From: Bradyrhizobium sp. AT1
Lineage (GTDB): Bacteria; Pseudomonadota; Alphaproteobacteria; Rhizobiales; Xanthobacteraceae
Assembly (NCBI RefSeq): GCF_001590795.1
Contig: NZ_JXDL01000001.1
Span: 2,460,834-2,514,702, forward strand
Direction of reading: 5' to 3'
DNA length: 53,869 bases
The first letter of the stretch is position 1. Each line of letters starts with the position of its first letter. Of this stretch, positions 8,414 through 16,546 are shown one piece after another. A program made the translations under genes and the position numbers. The notes beneath the pieces are model-generated. The model was not told the DNA's origin, ran no database searches, and saw nothing but the letters and a program-made list of their open reading frames with translations.

Positions 8414-9232
8414 TCAAGACCTGATGAATGAGAGTAGGTCGGGATTGAGGACATCTGCATGCGTGGTTAGCATGCCATGAGGGTAGCCGGGATACGTCTT
8501 CAGCGATCCGTTCTCAAGCAAGCCCACCGCACGCGGTACGGAACTTGCGAACGGGACGACTTGATCAGCGTCGCCATGCATCACCAGCACCGGCACGGTA
8601 ATTTTCTTGAGGTCTTGAGTATAATCCTCGAGCCAAGAGTCGACCGTCGCGTAGTGCGCGAGAGCACTACCGGCCATGCCTTGGCGCCACCAGTTCGCAA
8701 TGACCGCCTCGGAAGGCTTCGCCCCATCTCGGTTGTAGCCGTAGAACGGATTCTCAGGAACGAAACGATAGAACTCTGACCGGTTGCCCAGCACGCCCCC
8801 GCGGATCGCTTCGAACCACTCTGGCGGTTGCCCAGACGGGTTCTCGGCGCTCCGGTACATGTTCGGCGTCAGTGAAGCCACCAGCGCCGCCTTCGCGACG
8901 CGCTCCTGGTGGCGAGCGACATAGCGAGCCACCTCGCCGCCACCTGTAGAGTGGCCAATGTGGATCGCGTCGCGCAAGTTGAGGTGTTCAGTCAAAGCAG
9001 CGAGGTCCGCAACCCAGTGGTCCATGTCGTTGCCGGTGCTGGGCTGGTCAGACCGGCCGTGGCCGCGCCGGTCATGGGCGATTACGCGGTAGCCCTGACG
9101 AAGGAAGAACATCATTTGGGCATCCCAGTCGTCCGCTGTCAGCGGCCAACCGTGGCTGAAAACGATCGGCTGACCTGATCCCCAATCCTTGTAGAAGATT
9201 TTTACGCCGTCTGTCGTCCTGATCGTGGGCAT
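8414..9232 (-). CDS. Alpha/beta hydrolase, non-haem chloroperoxidase/esterase type
   Basis: This 272-residue protein has an N-terminal segment PTIRTTDGVKIFYKDWGSG typical of cofactor-free haloperoxidase-like esterases. It has HGWP oxyanion residues, nucleophile elbow GHSTGG with Ser95, acidic Asp221 or Asp223 in MHGDADQVVP, and His252 in YPGYPHG. The ATG at 9232 is preferred over the one at 9295 because GGAG precedes it at 6 nt and the family starts at MPTI. No signal peptide is seen, so it is cytoplasmic. It may hydrolyse esters or lactones; the chloroperoxidase label is a family habit and not evidence of halogenation. Third-position G/C looks lower here than in neighbouring genes, consistent with acquisition. 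Confidence 0.87.
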   Translation of the reverse strand: MPTIRTTDGVKIFYKDWGSGQPIVFSHGWPLTADDWDAQMMFFLRQGYRVIAHDRRGHGRSDQPSTGNDMDHWVADLAALTEHLNLRDAIHIGHSTGGGEVARYVARHQERVAKAALVASLTPNMYRSAENPSGQPPEWFEAIRGGVLGNRSEFYRFVPENPFYGYNRDGAKPSEAVIANWWRQGMAGSALAHYATVDSWLEDYTQDLKKITVPVLVMHGDADQVVPFASSVPRAVGLLENGSLKTYPGYPHGMLTTHADVLNPDLLSFIRS

Positions 9233-9575
9233 CGAGAGCTCCATTGCTATTGAAAAATTTGTGGACGGGAGTCTAAGAACGGCAAACGAGCCCAAGCTGA
9301 TCAGGCCACGGATTGCGGCTCCTGGCTTTCTAAATGAAACGATATTCGGCAGCCTCGCCCCGCCGCAGAATTGTTGAGGCCGTACGGAATTGCGATCACG
9401 CCGTGCCTATCGCCTGGAGTGCTGGGATGACTTTGCTGAAGACGGGACGAGGCTTCGGCGAAGCATTGTTCGTTGTCCTTTTGATTGAAGACTGCGAAAC
9501 GGTCTAAATCCCTCTTTGGCTCCTGACCAAGACCTTGTAGGCTTCAAGCTATGCCTGGAAGATATACGAGGGATC
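9233..9575. other. Divergent intergenic region between hydrolase and LysR gene
   Basis: This stretch of about 340 bp holds no repeat unit or long ORF. It must carry promoters for both divergent genes. A 26-codon ORF (9427-9507) with an upstream GGAG is present but has no coding signature. No LysR-type palindrome was clear. Confidence 0.4.
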
Positions 9576-10499
9576 ATGGAGCTCCGGCACCTGCGCTATT
9601 TCGTTGCCGTCGCTGAAGAGGGGAGCCTGCTGAACGCCGCCGAGAGGCGACTGAACACCTCCCAGCCGTCGCTGAGTCGGCAAATTCGCGATCTTGAAGC
9701 CGAGGTGGGCGTTCAACTATTGGAGCGCCAGGCGCGCGGCGTAGCGCTGACCGCCGCTGGACGCGTGTTTCTCGATCATGCGCGGCTGGCGTTGCTGCAA
9801 GTCGAGGCCGCAACGGAGGGCGCCCGGCAAACGGCGCAACCGCAACGGCCCGTCCTTTCGATGGGTTTTCTCGTCGGGCTGGAGGTGATGTGGCTACCGC
9901 AGCTGCTGCGTATGCTCCGCGAGGAGGCACCCGATGTCGACGTGACGCTCAGTACGCAATCTTCGCCAGAACTCGCACTGGCATTGATGCGAGGAAAGCT
10001 GGACATCGCTTTCCTTCGTCCGGAGAGAGACAACGAGGGCGTCGTTTTCAAGATATTGGCAAAGGAGCCCTTGATTGCAGTGCTGCCGGCCGAACACCGC
10101 CTGGCATCACGGAAGAAGATTCGTCCGCAGGATCTCGCCCGCGAGATCTATGTCAGCTCGGCAAGAACATCGCCGGTCTTGCAGGATGTCATACAAAACT
10201 ACGCATCCCGGGTCGGCATCATCCTCAAGGCGAAGTATGAAGGCGAAAACATATCATCGGCCATGTCGCTCGTCGCCTCCACGGGCGGAATTAGCCTCGT
10301 CCCGCTCTATGCGCAGAACATGCTTGCACCGAACGTCGTCGCCAGGGCGCTTGAGGGCGGCACTCCAACGGTCGATTTGGCCTTGGGATACAATCAGGCA
10401 AATCCGTCGCCCTTGCTGCGGCGGCTATTGTCACGCACGGATGAATTGGTCGCGAACGTCCAGAACCAGAGCATCATCCGATACGTTGAAGCTCAGTAG
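9576..10499 (+). CDS. LysR-family transcriptional regulator
   Basis: This 307-residue LysR regulator has HTH residues LRYFVAVAEEGSLLNAAERRL and TSQPSLSRQIRDLEAEVGVQLLERQARG, then an effector domain ending about residue 300. The ATG at 9576 is preferred to 9516 because GAGGGATC precedes it and the family starts MELRHLRYF. It is divergent from the esterase-like hydrolase at 9232, its likely target. The body resembles regulators such as HcaR/DmlR, but the ligand cannot be predicted. Base composition is less GC-biased than in the transporter operons. A degenerate repeat unit begins 16 bp after the stop. Confidence 0.92.
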   Translation: MELRHLRYFVAVAEEGSLLNAAERRLNTSQPSLSRQIRDLEAEVGVQLLERQARGVALTAAGRVFLDHARLALLQVEAATEGARQTAQPQRPVLSMGFLVGLEVMWLPQLLRMLREEAPDVDVTLSTQSSPELALALMRGKLDIAFLRPERDNEGVVFKILAKEPLIAVLPAEHRLASRKKIRPQDLAREIYVSSARTSPVLQDVIQNYASRVGIILKAKYEGENISSAMSLVASTGGISLVPLYAQNMLAPNVVARALEGGTPTVDLALGYNQANPSPLLRRLLSRTDELVANVQNQSIIRYVEAQ

Positions 10500-10514
10500 C
10501 TGGGGACGGTAAAC

Positions 10515-10541
10515 GTCCGCTTTGGGTCATGAGGCGACATC
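10515..10541. repeat. Single 27-bp dispersed repeat unit
   Basis: The 27-bp unit starting GTCCGCTTTGGGTCAT matches the units at 8207 and 11131 in length, ends and spacing of conserved bases. It contains the ATG used as the start of the GNAT gene, so it overlaps that gene by 13 bp. Confidence 0.6.
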
Positions 10542-11107
10542 GACCAAGTCCTAAGATAGACTGGGCCACGCAACAAGCAGTGCCCACTCTTTCAGGCCCG
10601 AACGTCACAATCAGAACGGCTCGTCCCGACGATCGCGACGGCTTCTTTGCATTGCAGGGCGATCCAGAAATACACGAAATGTTCGGAGGCAGCCGCGACA
10701 GCTGTCGCACCATGACTCGTGAGGCTGCTGATGCCATGGTCAAGCGGCTATCGGATCATCCGTTCGCATGGGTGATTGAGCATAGATCAAGAGTGATCGG
10801 AGAAGCCCGGCTAGATCGCGTTGACATGCAAGATCGGCGCGCATCGTTTGCCATAGGCATTCTCGATCCGCAGTGCCTTGGGAGGGGCATTGGAACTGAG
10901 GCAATGCGTCTCGTTCTGCGATTTGCCTTTGACCGCTTGCAGCTGCATCGTATCTCTGTGCGTGTGCTCGCTTACAATCGTCGGGCTATTCGCTCCTATG
11001 AGAAGTGTGGCTTTGTGCTTGAAGGTCGTGAACGGGAAGCCGCGCTGGTGAACGGTGAATGGCACGACGACTGCATAATGGGGTTGCTCGATCGCGACTT
11101 TCGCTGA
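10529..11107 (+). CDS. GNAT-family N-acetyltransferase (RimJ/RimL-like)
   Basis: This 192-residue protein begins its conserved domain at LSGPNVTIRTARPDDRDGFFAL (about residues 21-42). The acetyl-CoA-binding loop is in ILDPQCLGRGIGTEAMRLVLRFAF (R/Q-x-x-G-x-G/A variant), followed by LHRISVRVLAYNRRAIRSYEKCGFVLEGRERE, the classic RimJ/RimL C-terminal pattern. Such enzymes acetylate N-terminal amino groups, aminoglycosides or small amines; the substrate is unknown. The ATG at 10529 lies inside a dispersed repeat, so the first residues (MRRHRPSPKIDW) may be recruited repeat sequence. An in-frame GTG at 10580 is an alternative start but lacks a clear Shine-Dalgarno. Codon use is less GC-rich than in the flanking operons. 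Confidence 0.85.
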   Translation: MRRHRPSPKIDWATQQAVPTLSGPNVTIRTARPDDRDGFFALQGDPEIHEMFGGSRDSCRTMTREAADAMVKRLSDHPFAWVIEHRSRVIGEARLDRVDMQDRRASFAIGILDPQCLGRGIGTEAMRLVLRFAFDRLQLHRISVRVLAYNRRAIRSYEKCGFVLEGREREAALVNGEWHDDCIMGLLDRDFR

Positions 11108-11130
11108 CCCCTCCCAGCGGCACTGTCGAC

Positions 11131-11202
11131 GTCCGCTTCGGATCAAAAGCGGGTATCGGCCGGTGCGGCTTTAACGTCGGCTTTGGATCAGAAGCGTCAG
11201 TG
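11131..11202. repeat. Two tandem 27-bp dispersed repeat units
   Basis: Units at 11131-11157 (GTCCGCTTCGGATCAAAAGC...) and 11176-11202 (GTCGGCTTTGGATCAGAAGC...) sit 45 bp apart, the same period as the units at 8207-8324. The arms GTCCGCTT and AAAAGCGG make each unit a near-palindrome. They lie between the convergent GNAT and SDR genes. Confidence 0.62.
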
Positions 11203-11215
11203 GCATATGCGATAG

Positions 11216-12070
11216 CTATCGTCGCGGCGTTCGTCCGCGGATACGGTCGAAGCCCTGCTTGATCGCTGCGAAGCGCTGGTCGATGAACGGTTCGTGCTCA
11301 GTATCGGTGAAAATGTAGGGCCAGTCGTTCTCGATGGCCTCGCGAACCAGTTCGCCCACATAGAGCGGATCAATCCCGGTGTCGATCCGTCCCTGCAGTG
11401 CCTTGATGAATTCGGCCCGGGGTCCTTCTTTCGGCGGAGGGTTGCCGACGGCCCCGGCAAATCGCTGCGGCACGTTGCGCCTGGAGCTCAGGATCTGCGT
11501 GCGGATGATACCCGGACACAGAACGGAGACCCCGATCTTCCTCGGCGCGAGCACGCCACGCATCCCCTCGGATAGCGCCACCACGCCATATTTGCTCACA
11601 TCGTATGCCGGAGTTGGTCCCGCAATCAGTCCGGAGACGGACGCCGTGGAAACCACCTGCCCTCCCTCGCCGTGCGCCTCGATCAGCGGACCGAAAATCT
11701 CGAAGCCCCAGATCACCGCCATCAGGTTGACGCCGAGGACCCAGCTCCAGCCCCCATCGGTCCAGTCACCATAGACGCCGCCACCACCCACGCCCGCATT
11801 GTTGACCAGGATGTGGATTTTGCCATACCGCGCGACGGTCGCGTCCGCTGCCGCTTGAAGTTCGCTTTTGAGCGAGACATCGGCTTTCACGGCATCGACA
11901 TCGGCGTTGGTTCGTGTCTTCAGATCCGCGACCGCTTTTTTCAGCGCCTCTTCCTCGATGTCGCAGAGCATGACCTTCACCCCCGCCTGTGACAGCGCGG
12001 TCGCGATCCCGAGACCGATCCCCGAGGCAGCGCCTGTCACGAATGCTGTCTGTCCAGACAAGTCTTTCAT
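11216..12070 (-). CDS. SDR-family NAD(P)-dependent oxidoreductase
   Basis: This 284-residue classical short-chain dehydrogenase has cofactor motif TGAASGIG (12-19), NNAG (90-93), and catalytic Ser144, Tyr156 and Lys160 (YDVSK). The acidic residue after beta-2 (LCDIEE) favours NAD, although this is not decisive. The C-terminus is about 30 residues longer than the shortest classical SDRs and ends in basic residues. A Shine-Dalgarno GGTGGAAAG precedes ATG 12070. It is transcribed in the same direction as the amidase that ends at 12117, 46 bp upstream, so it may be last in that unit. The substrate is not predictable. Confidence 0.9.
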   Translation of the reverse strand: MKDLSGQTAFVTGAASGIGLGIATALSQAGVKVMLCDIEEEALKKAVADLKTRTNADVDAVKADVSLKSELQAAADATVARYGKIHILVNNAGVGGGGVYGDWTDGGWSWVLGVNLMAVIWGFEIFGPLIEAHGEGGQVVSTASVSGLIAGPTPAYDVSKYGVVALSEGMRGVLAPRKIGVSVLCPGIIRTQILSSRRNVPQRFAGAVGNPPPKEGPRAEFIKALQGRIDTGIDPLYVGELVREAIENDWPYIFTDTEHEPFIDQRFAAIKQGFDRIRGRTPRR

Positions 12071-12116
12071 GTGCTTTCCACCTTGCTTTCAGTGAACACA
12101 TTCGCTCGTGCAAAGT

Positions 12117-13739
12117 CTAAACCCCCGCCAACCCCGGCGGCGCTTTGCGCATGTTGGAGGCCTGCTCATAGGCGTAGGCCAGACGCAGCAGCTTGTGCTC
12201 GCTCCACGCCCGGCCTGCGAAGGTGATGCCGAGCGGGTAGTCGGGCGTATCCATGTCGTCTGCTCCCGAGATCAAGCCCGCCGGCACCATGACGCTGGGA
12301 TAGCCCGCCTTGGCGGCGATCCCGCAGCCGGCACTGCCGGGGAATAGCACCGCGTCGAGCTTGTGCTGGTTCATGTAGGCGTCCATGCCGCGCGTCTTGG
12401 CGGAGAGTAGATCCATGGCACGTGCGGATTTGTATTCGCGCTCGCTGAGATCGCCCCTGGTCATGCTGGCGGCGAGGAAGTGGTCCTGGCCGAAGCGTAG
12501 CGCCGTCTCCGCATGCGCGGCATTGAAGGCGACGATGTCGGCAATGCCTTTGATCTCGGTGTCGGTCGCCCAATCTCTGAGATAGAGGTCGAGATCGCGT
12601 TTCAGCTCGTAAATGAAGACCACCGGCGGCCTCGCGACAGTGCCCTTGAAGCGGCTCAACGGATTGCGGTTGAGCACGGCCATCGTCGTCCCCGGCCCGC
12701 CGATCCAGCCAGGCGTCGGCATGCTGGCGCGCACGATGACGGCGCCGAGATCCTCCAGCACCGCGATCGCGTCGGCGATCACCTTGGCCGACCTGGACGG
12801 CAGCTTGTCGAAATAGGGATCGTTCAGCGGGTCGGCCGGGTCGCTCGGCACGCCGATGCGCGCGCCCTTCATCGCATCGCGCGTCAGGCCGGCCGTGTAA
12901 TCGGCCGGCCGCCGTTGCCGCTCCGTCACGGGGTCGAGCACGTCCTTGGCGGCCAGCACGTTCAACATCATCGCCGCGTCGCGCACGGTGCGCGTCATCG
13001 GTCCCGCGGTGTCCTGGCTGTGCGCGATCGGCACGATGCCGGCGCGGCTGACGAGCCCGACCGTCGGCTTGACGGTAACGAGGCCATTCTGGCTGGCGGG
13101 GTACAGCAGCGAGCCCGAGGTCTCGGTGCCGACGGCGGCCGCGCACAGGCCGGCCGCCACCGCGACTGCCGACCCCGCGCTCGATCCGCCCGGCGGCACG
13201 AGCGGGATGCCGCGATCGTCCATCAGCGTCGGCGCATAGGGATTCCTCACCTGGCCGCCGAGCGAGGAGTAGCCCGCGGGCATGTCGACCGCGAGCATGT
13301 TGGAGAACTCGGTGAGGTTCGCCTTGCCCAGGATCACCGCGCCGGCATCGCGCAGCAGCTCGACGATCGTGGCGTCGTCCCTCGCGTGCGCGCCTTCCAG
13401 CGCCAGCGAGCCCGCGGTCGTCGGCTGCTTGTCGCCGGTGGCGATGTTGTCCTTCACGAGGATCGGCAGGCCGGCCAGCGGCTGGCTCGCCGACGGTTTT
13501 GTGCCGTCGAGCTTTCCTGCGATCCCGAGCGCGTCGGGATTGAGCGCGCGCACGGCGTTCAGCGCGGGCCCGCCGCGATCATAGGCCTCGATGCGCGCAA
13601 GGTAAGCTTTGGCCAGCGCCGTCGCATCGACCCGGCCATCGGCGAGGGCTTGAGCGATATCGCTCATCGATGCGTCGTCGAGCCTGAGGGGGACCGGCAC
13701 TGCGATGCCGGCCGCGGCGAGGCCGGTTGGCTTCTTCAT
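12117..13739 (-). CDS. Amidase signature family protein, distal to the peptide importer
   Basis: This 540-residue amidase has the Ser-cisSer-Lys triad: Lys96 in LVKDNI, cis-Ser186 in GGSSAGS and nucleophile Ser210 in TETSGS, with the 24-residue spacing expected between the serines. The ATG at 13739 has GCGAGG upstream, and the longer reading to 13853 adds arginine-rich non-conserved residues. The family hydrolyses amides (R-CO-NH2 or substituted) to acid plus ammonia or amine. Residues 1-20 are weakly hydrophobic but not a convincing signal peptide. It lies 243 bp after the binding-protein gene of a dipeptide-type importer, and a second amidase heads that operon, so both probably process the imported compound. 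Confidence 0.9.
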   Translation of the reverse strand: MKKPTGLAAAGIAVPVPLRLDDASMSDIAQALADGRVDATALAKAYLARIEAYDRGGPALNAVRALNPDALGIAGKLDGTKPSASQPLAGLPILVKDNIATGDKQPTTAGSLALEGAHARDDATIVELLRDAGAVILGKANLTEFSNMLAVDMPAGYSSLGGQVRNPYAPTLMDDRGIPLVPPGGSSAGSAVAVAAGLCAAAVGTETSGSLLYPASQNGLVTVKPTVGLVSRAGIVPIAHSQDTAGPMTRTVRDAAMMLNVLAAKDVLDPVTERQRRPADYTAGLTRDAMKGARIGVPSDPADPLNDPYFDKLPSRSAKVIADAIAVLEDLGAVIVRASMPTPGWIGGPGTTMAVLNRNPLSRFKGTVARPPVVFIYELKRDLDLYLRDWATDTEIKGIADIVAFNAAHAETALRFGQDHFLAASMTRGDLSEREYKSARAMDLLSAKTRGMDAYMNQHKLDAVLFPGSAGCGIAAKAGYPSVMVPAGLISGADDMDTPDYPLGITFAGRAWSEHKLLRLAYAYEQASNMRKAPPGLAGV

Positions 13740-13931
13740 GGCGTGCCTCGCCTGACGGCGCGTCCCGAACCATGACGCCGCGATGACTTGATATTGCCAG
13801 TGTTTTGCCCGACGGGTCAACGTCCCCGCACATCGCGCCAACCAGCGCAGCAAGCTACGCGCAAGCCATTGAAATGACTAACCCCGTCTACTGTGCATGG
13901 GGTTGTTTTCCAGATTTTGGTTTGGCATGCC

Positions 13932-13959
13932 CTTCCTTTTCCCTTGTGGGAGAAGGAAA
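13932..13959. repeat. Palindromic hairpin after the binding-protein gene
   Basis: A near-perfect stem (CTTCCTTTTCCC / GGGAGAAGGAAAG around the loop TTGT) lies 23 bp past the stop of the importer's binding-protein gene on the minus strand. The core CCCTTGTGGGAGA is a form I recall as a common dispersed Bradyrhizobium palindrome. It could end or stabilise the upstream transcript. The rest of 13740-13982 holds no gene. Confidence 0.55.
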
Positions 13960-13982
13960 GAGAGCAACGTGCCGGCCCCGCC

Positions 13983-15479
13983 CTACTCCCAATGCCACGT
14001 CGAAAAATCGTTCTCGTATTGCGGCACGTCCTTCCAGACACCCTTCAGCTTCTTGGCTGTGATGGTGATCAGCTGCGGCTGATACAGGTAGGCGGAGACG
14101 GCGTCGGTCGCGAGCATGCGCTGGGCGTCGCCGAGCAGCTTTGCGCGGGCGGCCTCTTCCGGCGTCGACACGATCTGCTTGTAGAGCGCGTTGAACGCCT
14201 CGTTGTTGTAGCCGAGATAGTAGTCCGCCTCGGTGATCTTGACGAGGTCGAACGGCTCGACATGGCTGATGATGGTGAGATCGAAATTGTGCGGCCCGTT
14301 ACCGGCGAACACCTGCGACAGCCATTGCGCCCATTCGACGTTCTCGATCTTGGCGATGATGCCGACCTTGGCGAGCTGGGCTGCGGCGATCTCGCCGCCC
14401 TGCCGCGCATAGGACGGCGGCGGCAGCTTCAGCGACAATTCGAGCGGCGTGGTGACGCCGGCCTCTGCCAGCAGCTTCTTGGCCTTCTCGGGGTCGTAGG
14501 GATTGACGCCGGTGGTGTCGACATAGCCGAGCGCGCCCGGCACGTAGAAGCTGCCGATCGGCGTGCCGAAACCCTCGACGGCGCCGTCGATCATCGCCTT
14601 GCGGTCGATCGCGGCGAGGATGGCGCGGCGGACGCGGACGTCGTCGAGCGGCTTCTTGCGGTGGTTGATCGCGACGATAGTCTTGGCCCTGGAGCCGCCG
14701 ACCAGGACGGTGAAGCGCGGATCGGCCTTGAACTGCGCCAGGGCACGCGCCGCGGCGACGCGGGGGAATGCATCGACGTCGCCCGACAGCAGCGCCGCCA
14801 CCTGCGCCGCCGGATCGGAGATGAAGCGGATCGTCACCTTGGACAGCTTGATAGCGGAGGCGTTGCGATAGTCGGCCCATTTGGTCAGCGTGATCGAAGA
14901 GCCCTTGGCCCAGGCCCCGAGCTGATAGGGCCCGGTGCCGACCGGTTGCGTGATGTTGGTGGGCGCGCTCTTCGGCTCGACGATCGAGCCGCCCGCCTGC
15001 CCCAGCAGGAACGGCAGGTTCGGCTCGGAATATTTCACCGTGATCACGATGGTGTCGGCATCCGGCGCTTCGACCTTCTCGAACGCCTGGTACAGGCTCT
15101 TGTCCTTGTTGGTGCTGGTCGGCGCCGCGTTACGCTCGAACGAGAATTTCACGGCCGCGGAATCGAAGGGCTCGCCGTTCTGGAATTTGACGCCCTTGCG
15201 CAGCTTGAACGTATAGGTCTTCAGGTCGGGCGAAGCCGTCCAGCTCTCGGCCAGCAGCGGCGAGACGGAGCCGTCTTCGTTGATCTTGGTCAGGGTCTCA
15301 TAGATGTTGTACAGCGTGACCTCGGCGATCGCGGCAGCGGCGGCATTGGTCGGATCGAGCCCCGGTGGCTCCAGCGCCATCGCCATGACGACACTGTCCT
15401 TCTTGCTCTGCGCCAGCACCGGCAGCGGAGCCGCGACCAGAGCGGCGGCAAAGGCGACGATCGATAGTTTCCTCAACAT
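13983..15479 (-). CDS. ABC transporter periplasmic substrate-binding protein, peptide/nickel family (SBP_bac_5)
   Basis: This 498-residue product has a Sec signal peptide (MLRKLSIVAFAAALVAAPLPVLA, cleavage about 23/24). The mature protein has the family 5 features ALEPPGLDPTNAAAAAIAEV, YNIYETLTKINEDGSVSPLLAESW, YTFKLRKGVKFQNGEPF and GTGPYQL. These bind di- and oligopeptides, opines, nickel chelates or related amides in the periplasm. A strong GGGGAG precedes ATG 15479. Unusually, this gene is last in the transporter set (B-C-D-F-A) instead of first. It is separated by 56 bp from the ATPase gene and has its own Shine-Dalgarno, so a separate promoter is possible. Confidence 0.92.
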   Translation of the reverse strand: MLRKLSIVAFAAALVAAPLPVLAQSKKDSVVMAMALEPPGLDPTNAAAAAIAEVTLYNIYETLTKINEDGSVSPLLAESWTASPDLKTYTFKLRKGVKFQNGEPFDSAAVKFSFERNAAPTSTNKDKSLYQAFEKVEAPDADTIVITVKYSEPNLPFLLGQAGGSIVEPKSAPTNITQPVGTGPYQLGAWAKGSSITLTKWADYRNASAIKLSKVTIRFISDPAAQVAALLSGDVDAFPRVAAARALAQFKADPRFTVLVGGSRAKTIVAINHRKKPLDDVRVRRAILAAIDRKAMIDGAVEGFGTPIGSFYVPGALGYVDTTGVNPYDPEKAKKLLAEAGVTTPLELSLKLPPPSYARQGGEIAAAQLAKVGIIAKIENVEWAQWLSQVFAGNGPHNFDLTIISHVEPFDLVKITEADYYLGYNNEAFNALYKQIVSTPEEAARAKLLGDAQRMLATDAVSAYLYQPQLITITAKKLKGVWKDVPQYENDFSTWHWE

Positions 15480-15535
15480 GCGGAACTCCCCGGCCTGTTC
15501 TGTTCTTTAAGCCTACGCCAATCCTGCGCCGGACA

Positions 15536-16546
15536 CTAACCTTCCATGGCCGTCTGCGGCAACGCCATCACGGCCTCCGCCCTGTGGCAGGCGGCAAGGT
15601 GTCCTTCGCCGACCTTGCGTAACTCAGGCAGGGCCTCGCGGCAATGCTGGTCGGCGAGCGGACAGCGCGCGACATAGGGGCATCCGGCCGTCGCCGCCGA
15701 TTGCGAGGCGATCGCCTGGCCTCCGCGCCGCCGCCTTGCGCCTCCGGCGCGCGCCCGCGGCACCGCCTCCAGCAGCGCCCGCGTATAGGGATGGGCGCAA
15801 TGCTCGAACAGATCCTCGGGCCGGCCCTGCTCGACGACGCGGCCGAGATACATCACCGCGACCTCGTCGCAGAGATAGTCGACGACGGCGAGGTCATGGC
15901 TGATCAGGATGAAGCTCAGGCCGAATTGCTCCTGGAGGTCCTGCATCAGGTTCAGCACCTGCGCCTGCACGGAGACGTCGAGCGCGGAGACCGGCTCGTC
16001 GGCGACGATCAGCTTGGGCTGGGTGATCAGCGCGCGCGCGATCGCAATGCGCTGGCGCTGGCCGCCGGAGAATTCGTGCGGATATTTGTCCATGTCGGCA
16101 TCGCGCAAGCCGACCTGGCGCAGCGCCCCGGCGACGCGCGCGCGGAACGTAGAGCGATCGCCCCCCTCCAGCACCGTCAGCGGCTCGGCGACGATGCGCG
16201 CGATGGTCTGGCGCGGATCGAGCGAGCCGTAAGGGTCCTGGAACACCATCTGGAAATCGCGGCGGGCGCGGCGCAGCTCGTCGGCGGAGATGCGATTGAG
16301 ATCGCGGCCGAGCAGCGCGACCTGCCCCGATGTCGGCCGCTCCAGCGCCATCACCAGCCGCGCGAAGGTCGACTTGCCCGAACCGGATTCGCCGACGACG
16401 CCGAGGCTCTTGCCGGCCTGGACCTGCACGCTCACGCCGTTGAGCGCACGCACCTGCCCCGGCGGACGAAACAGGCTCTCTCGCGGCAGGGCGTAGCGCT
16501 GTTCGAGATCCTTCACGTCGAGAAGCGGTTCTGCTGCGGCGCTCAT
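15536..16546 (-). CDS. Dipeptide/oligopeptide ABC transporter ATP-binding protein (DppF/OppF type)
   Basis: The 336-residue ATPase has Walker A GESGSGKST (52-60), Q loop in FQDPYGSLDPRQT, signature FSGGQRQR (159-166), Walker B LIVADEPVSALD, and a C-terminal OppF-type cysteine extension (about 275-315) like the iron-sulfur-binding tail of Dpp/Opp ATPases. The ATG at 16546 overlaps the previous stop by 4 bp (16543-16546), fixing the start. The extra residues to 16672 are a shadow of the DppD frame. It works with the DppD homologue to drive the permease pair. Confidence 0.93.
   Translation of the reverse strand: MSAAAEPLLDVKDLEQRYALPRESLFRPPGQVRALNGVSVQVQAGKSLGVVGESGSGKSTFARLVMALERPTSGQVALLGRDLNRISADELRRARRDFQMVFQDPYGSLDPRQTIARIVAEPLTVLEGGDRSTFRARVAGALRQVGLRDADMDKYPHEFSGGQRQRIAIARALITQPKLIVADEPVSALDVSVQAQVLNLMQDLQEQFGLSFILISHDLAVVDYLCDEVAVMYLGRVVEQGRPEDLFEHCAHPYTRALLEAVPRARAGGARRRRGGQAIASQSAATAGCPYVARCPLADQHCREALPELRKVGEGHLAACHRAEAVMALPQTAMEG

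Noticed and set aside
8250..8480. ORF beginning MSAKGHKRAS
   Set aside because: It is built on the 27-bp repeat and runs into the antisense of the hydrolase; such ORFs recur wherever the repeat occurs.
9427..9507. 26-codon ORF in the hydrolase/LysR gap
   Set aside because: It has a GGAG upstream but no codon bias, no coupling and no recognisable feature.
13893..15467. Long antisense ORF opposite the peptide-binding protein
   Set aside because: It is a high-GC shadow with arginine/leucine-rich composition and no domain; the sense gene has a signal peptide and family motifs.
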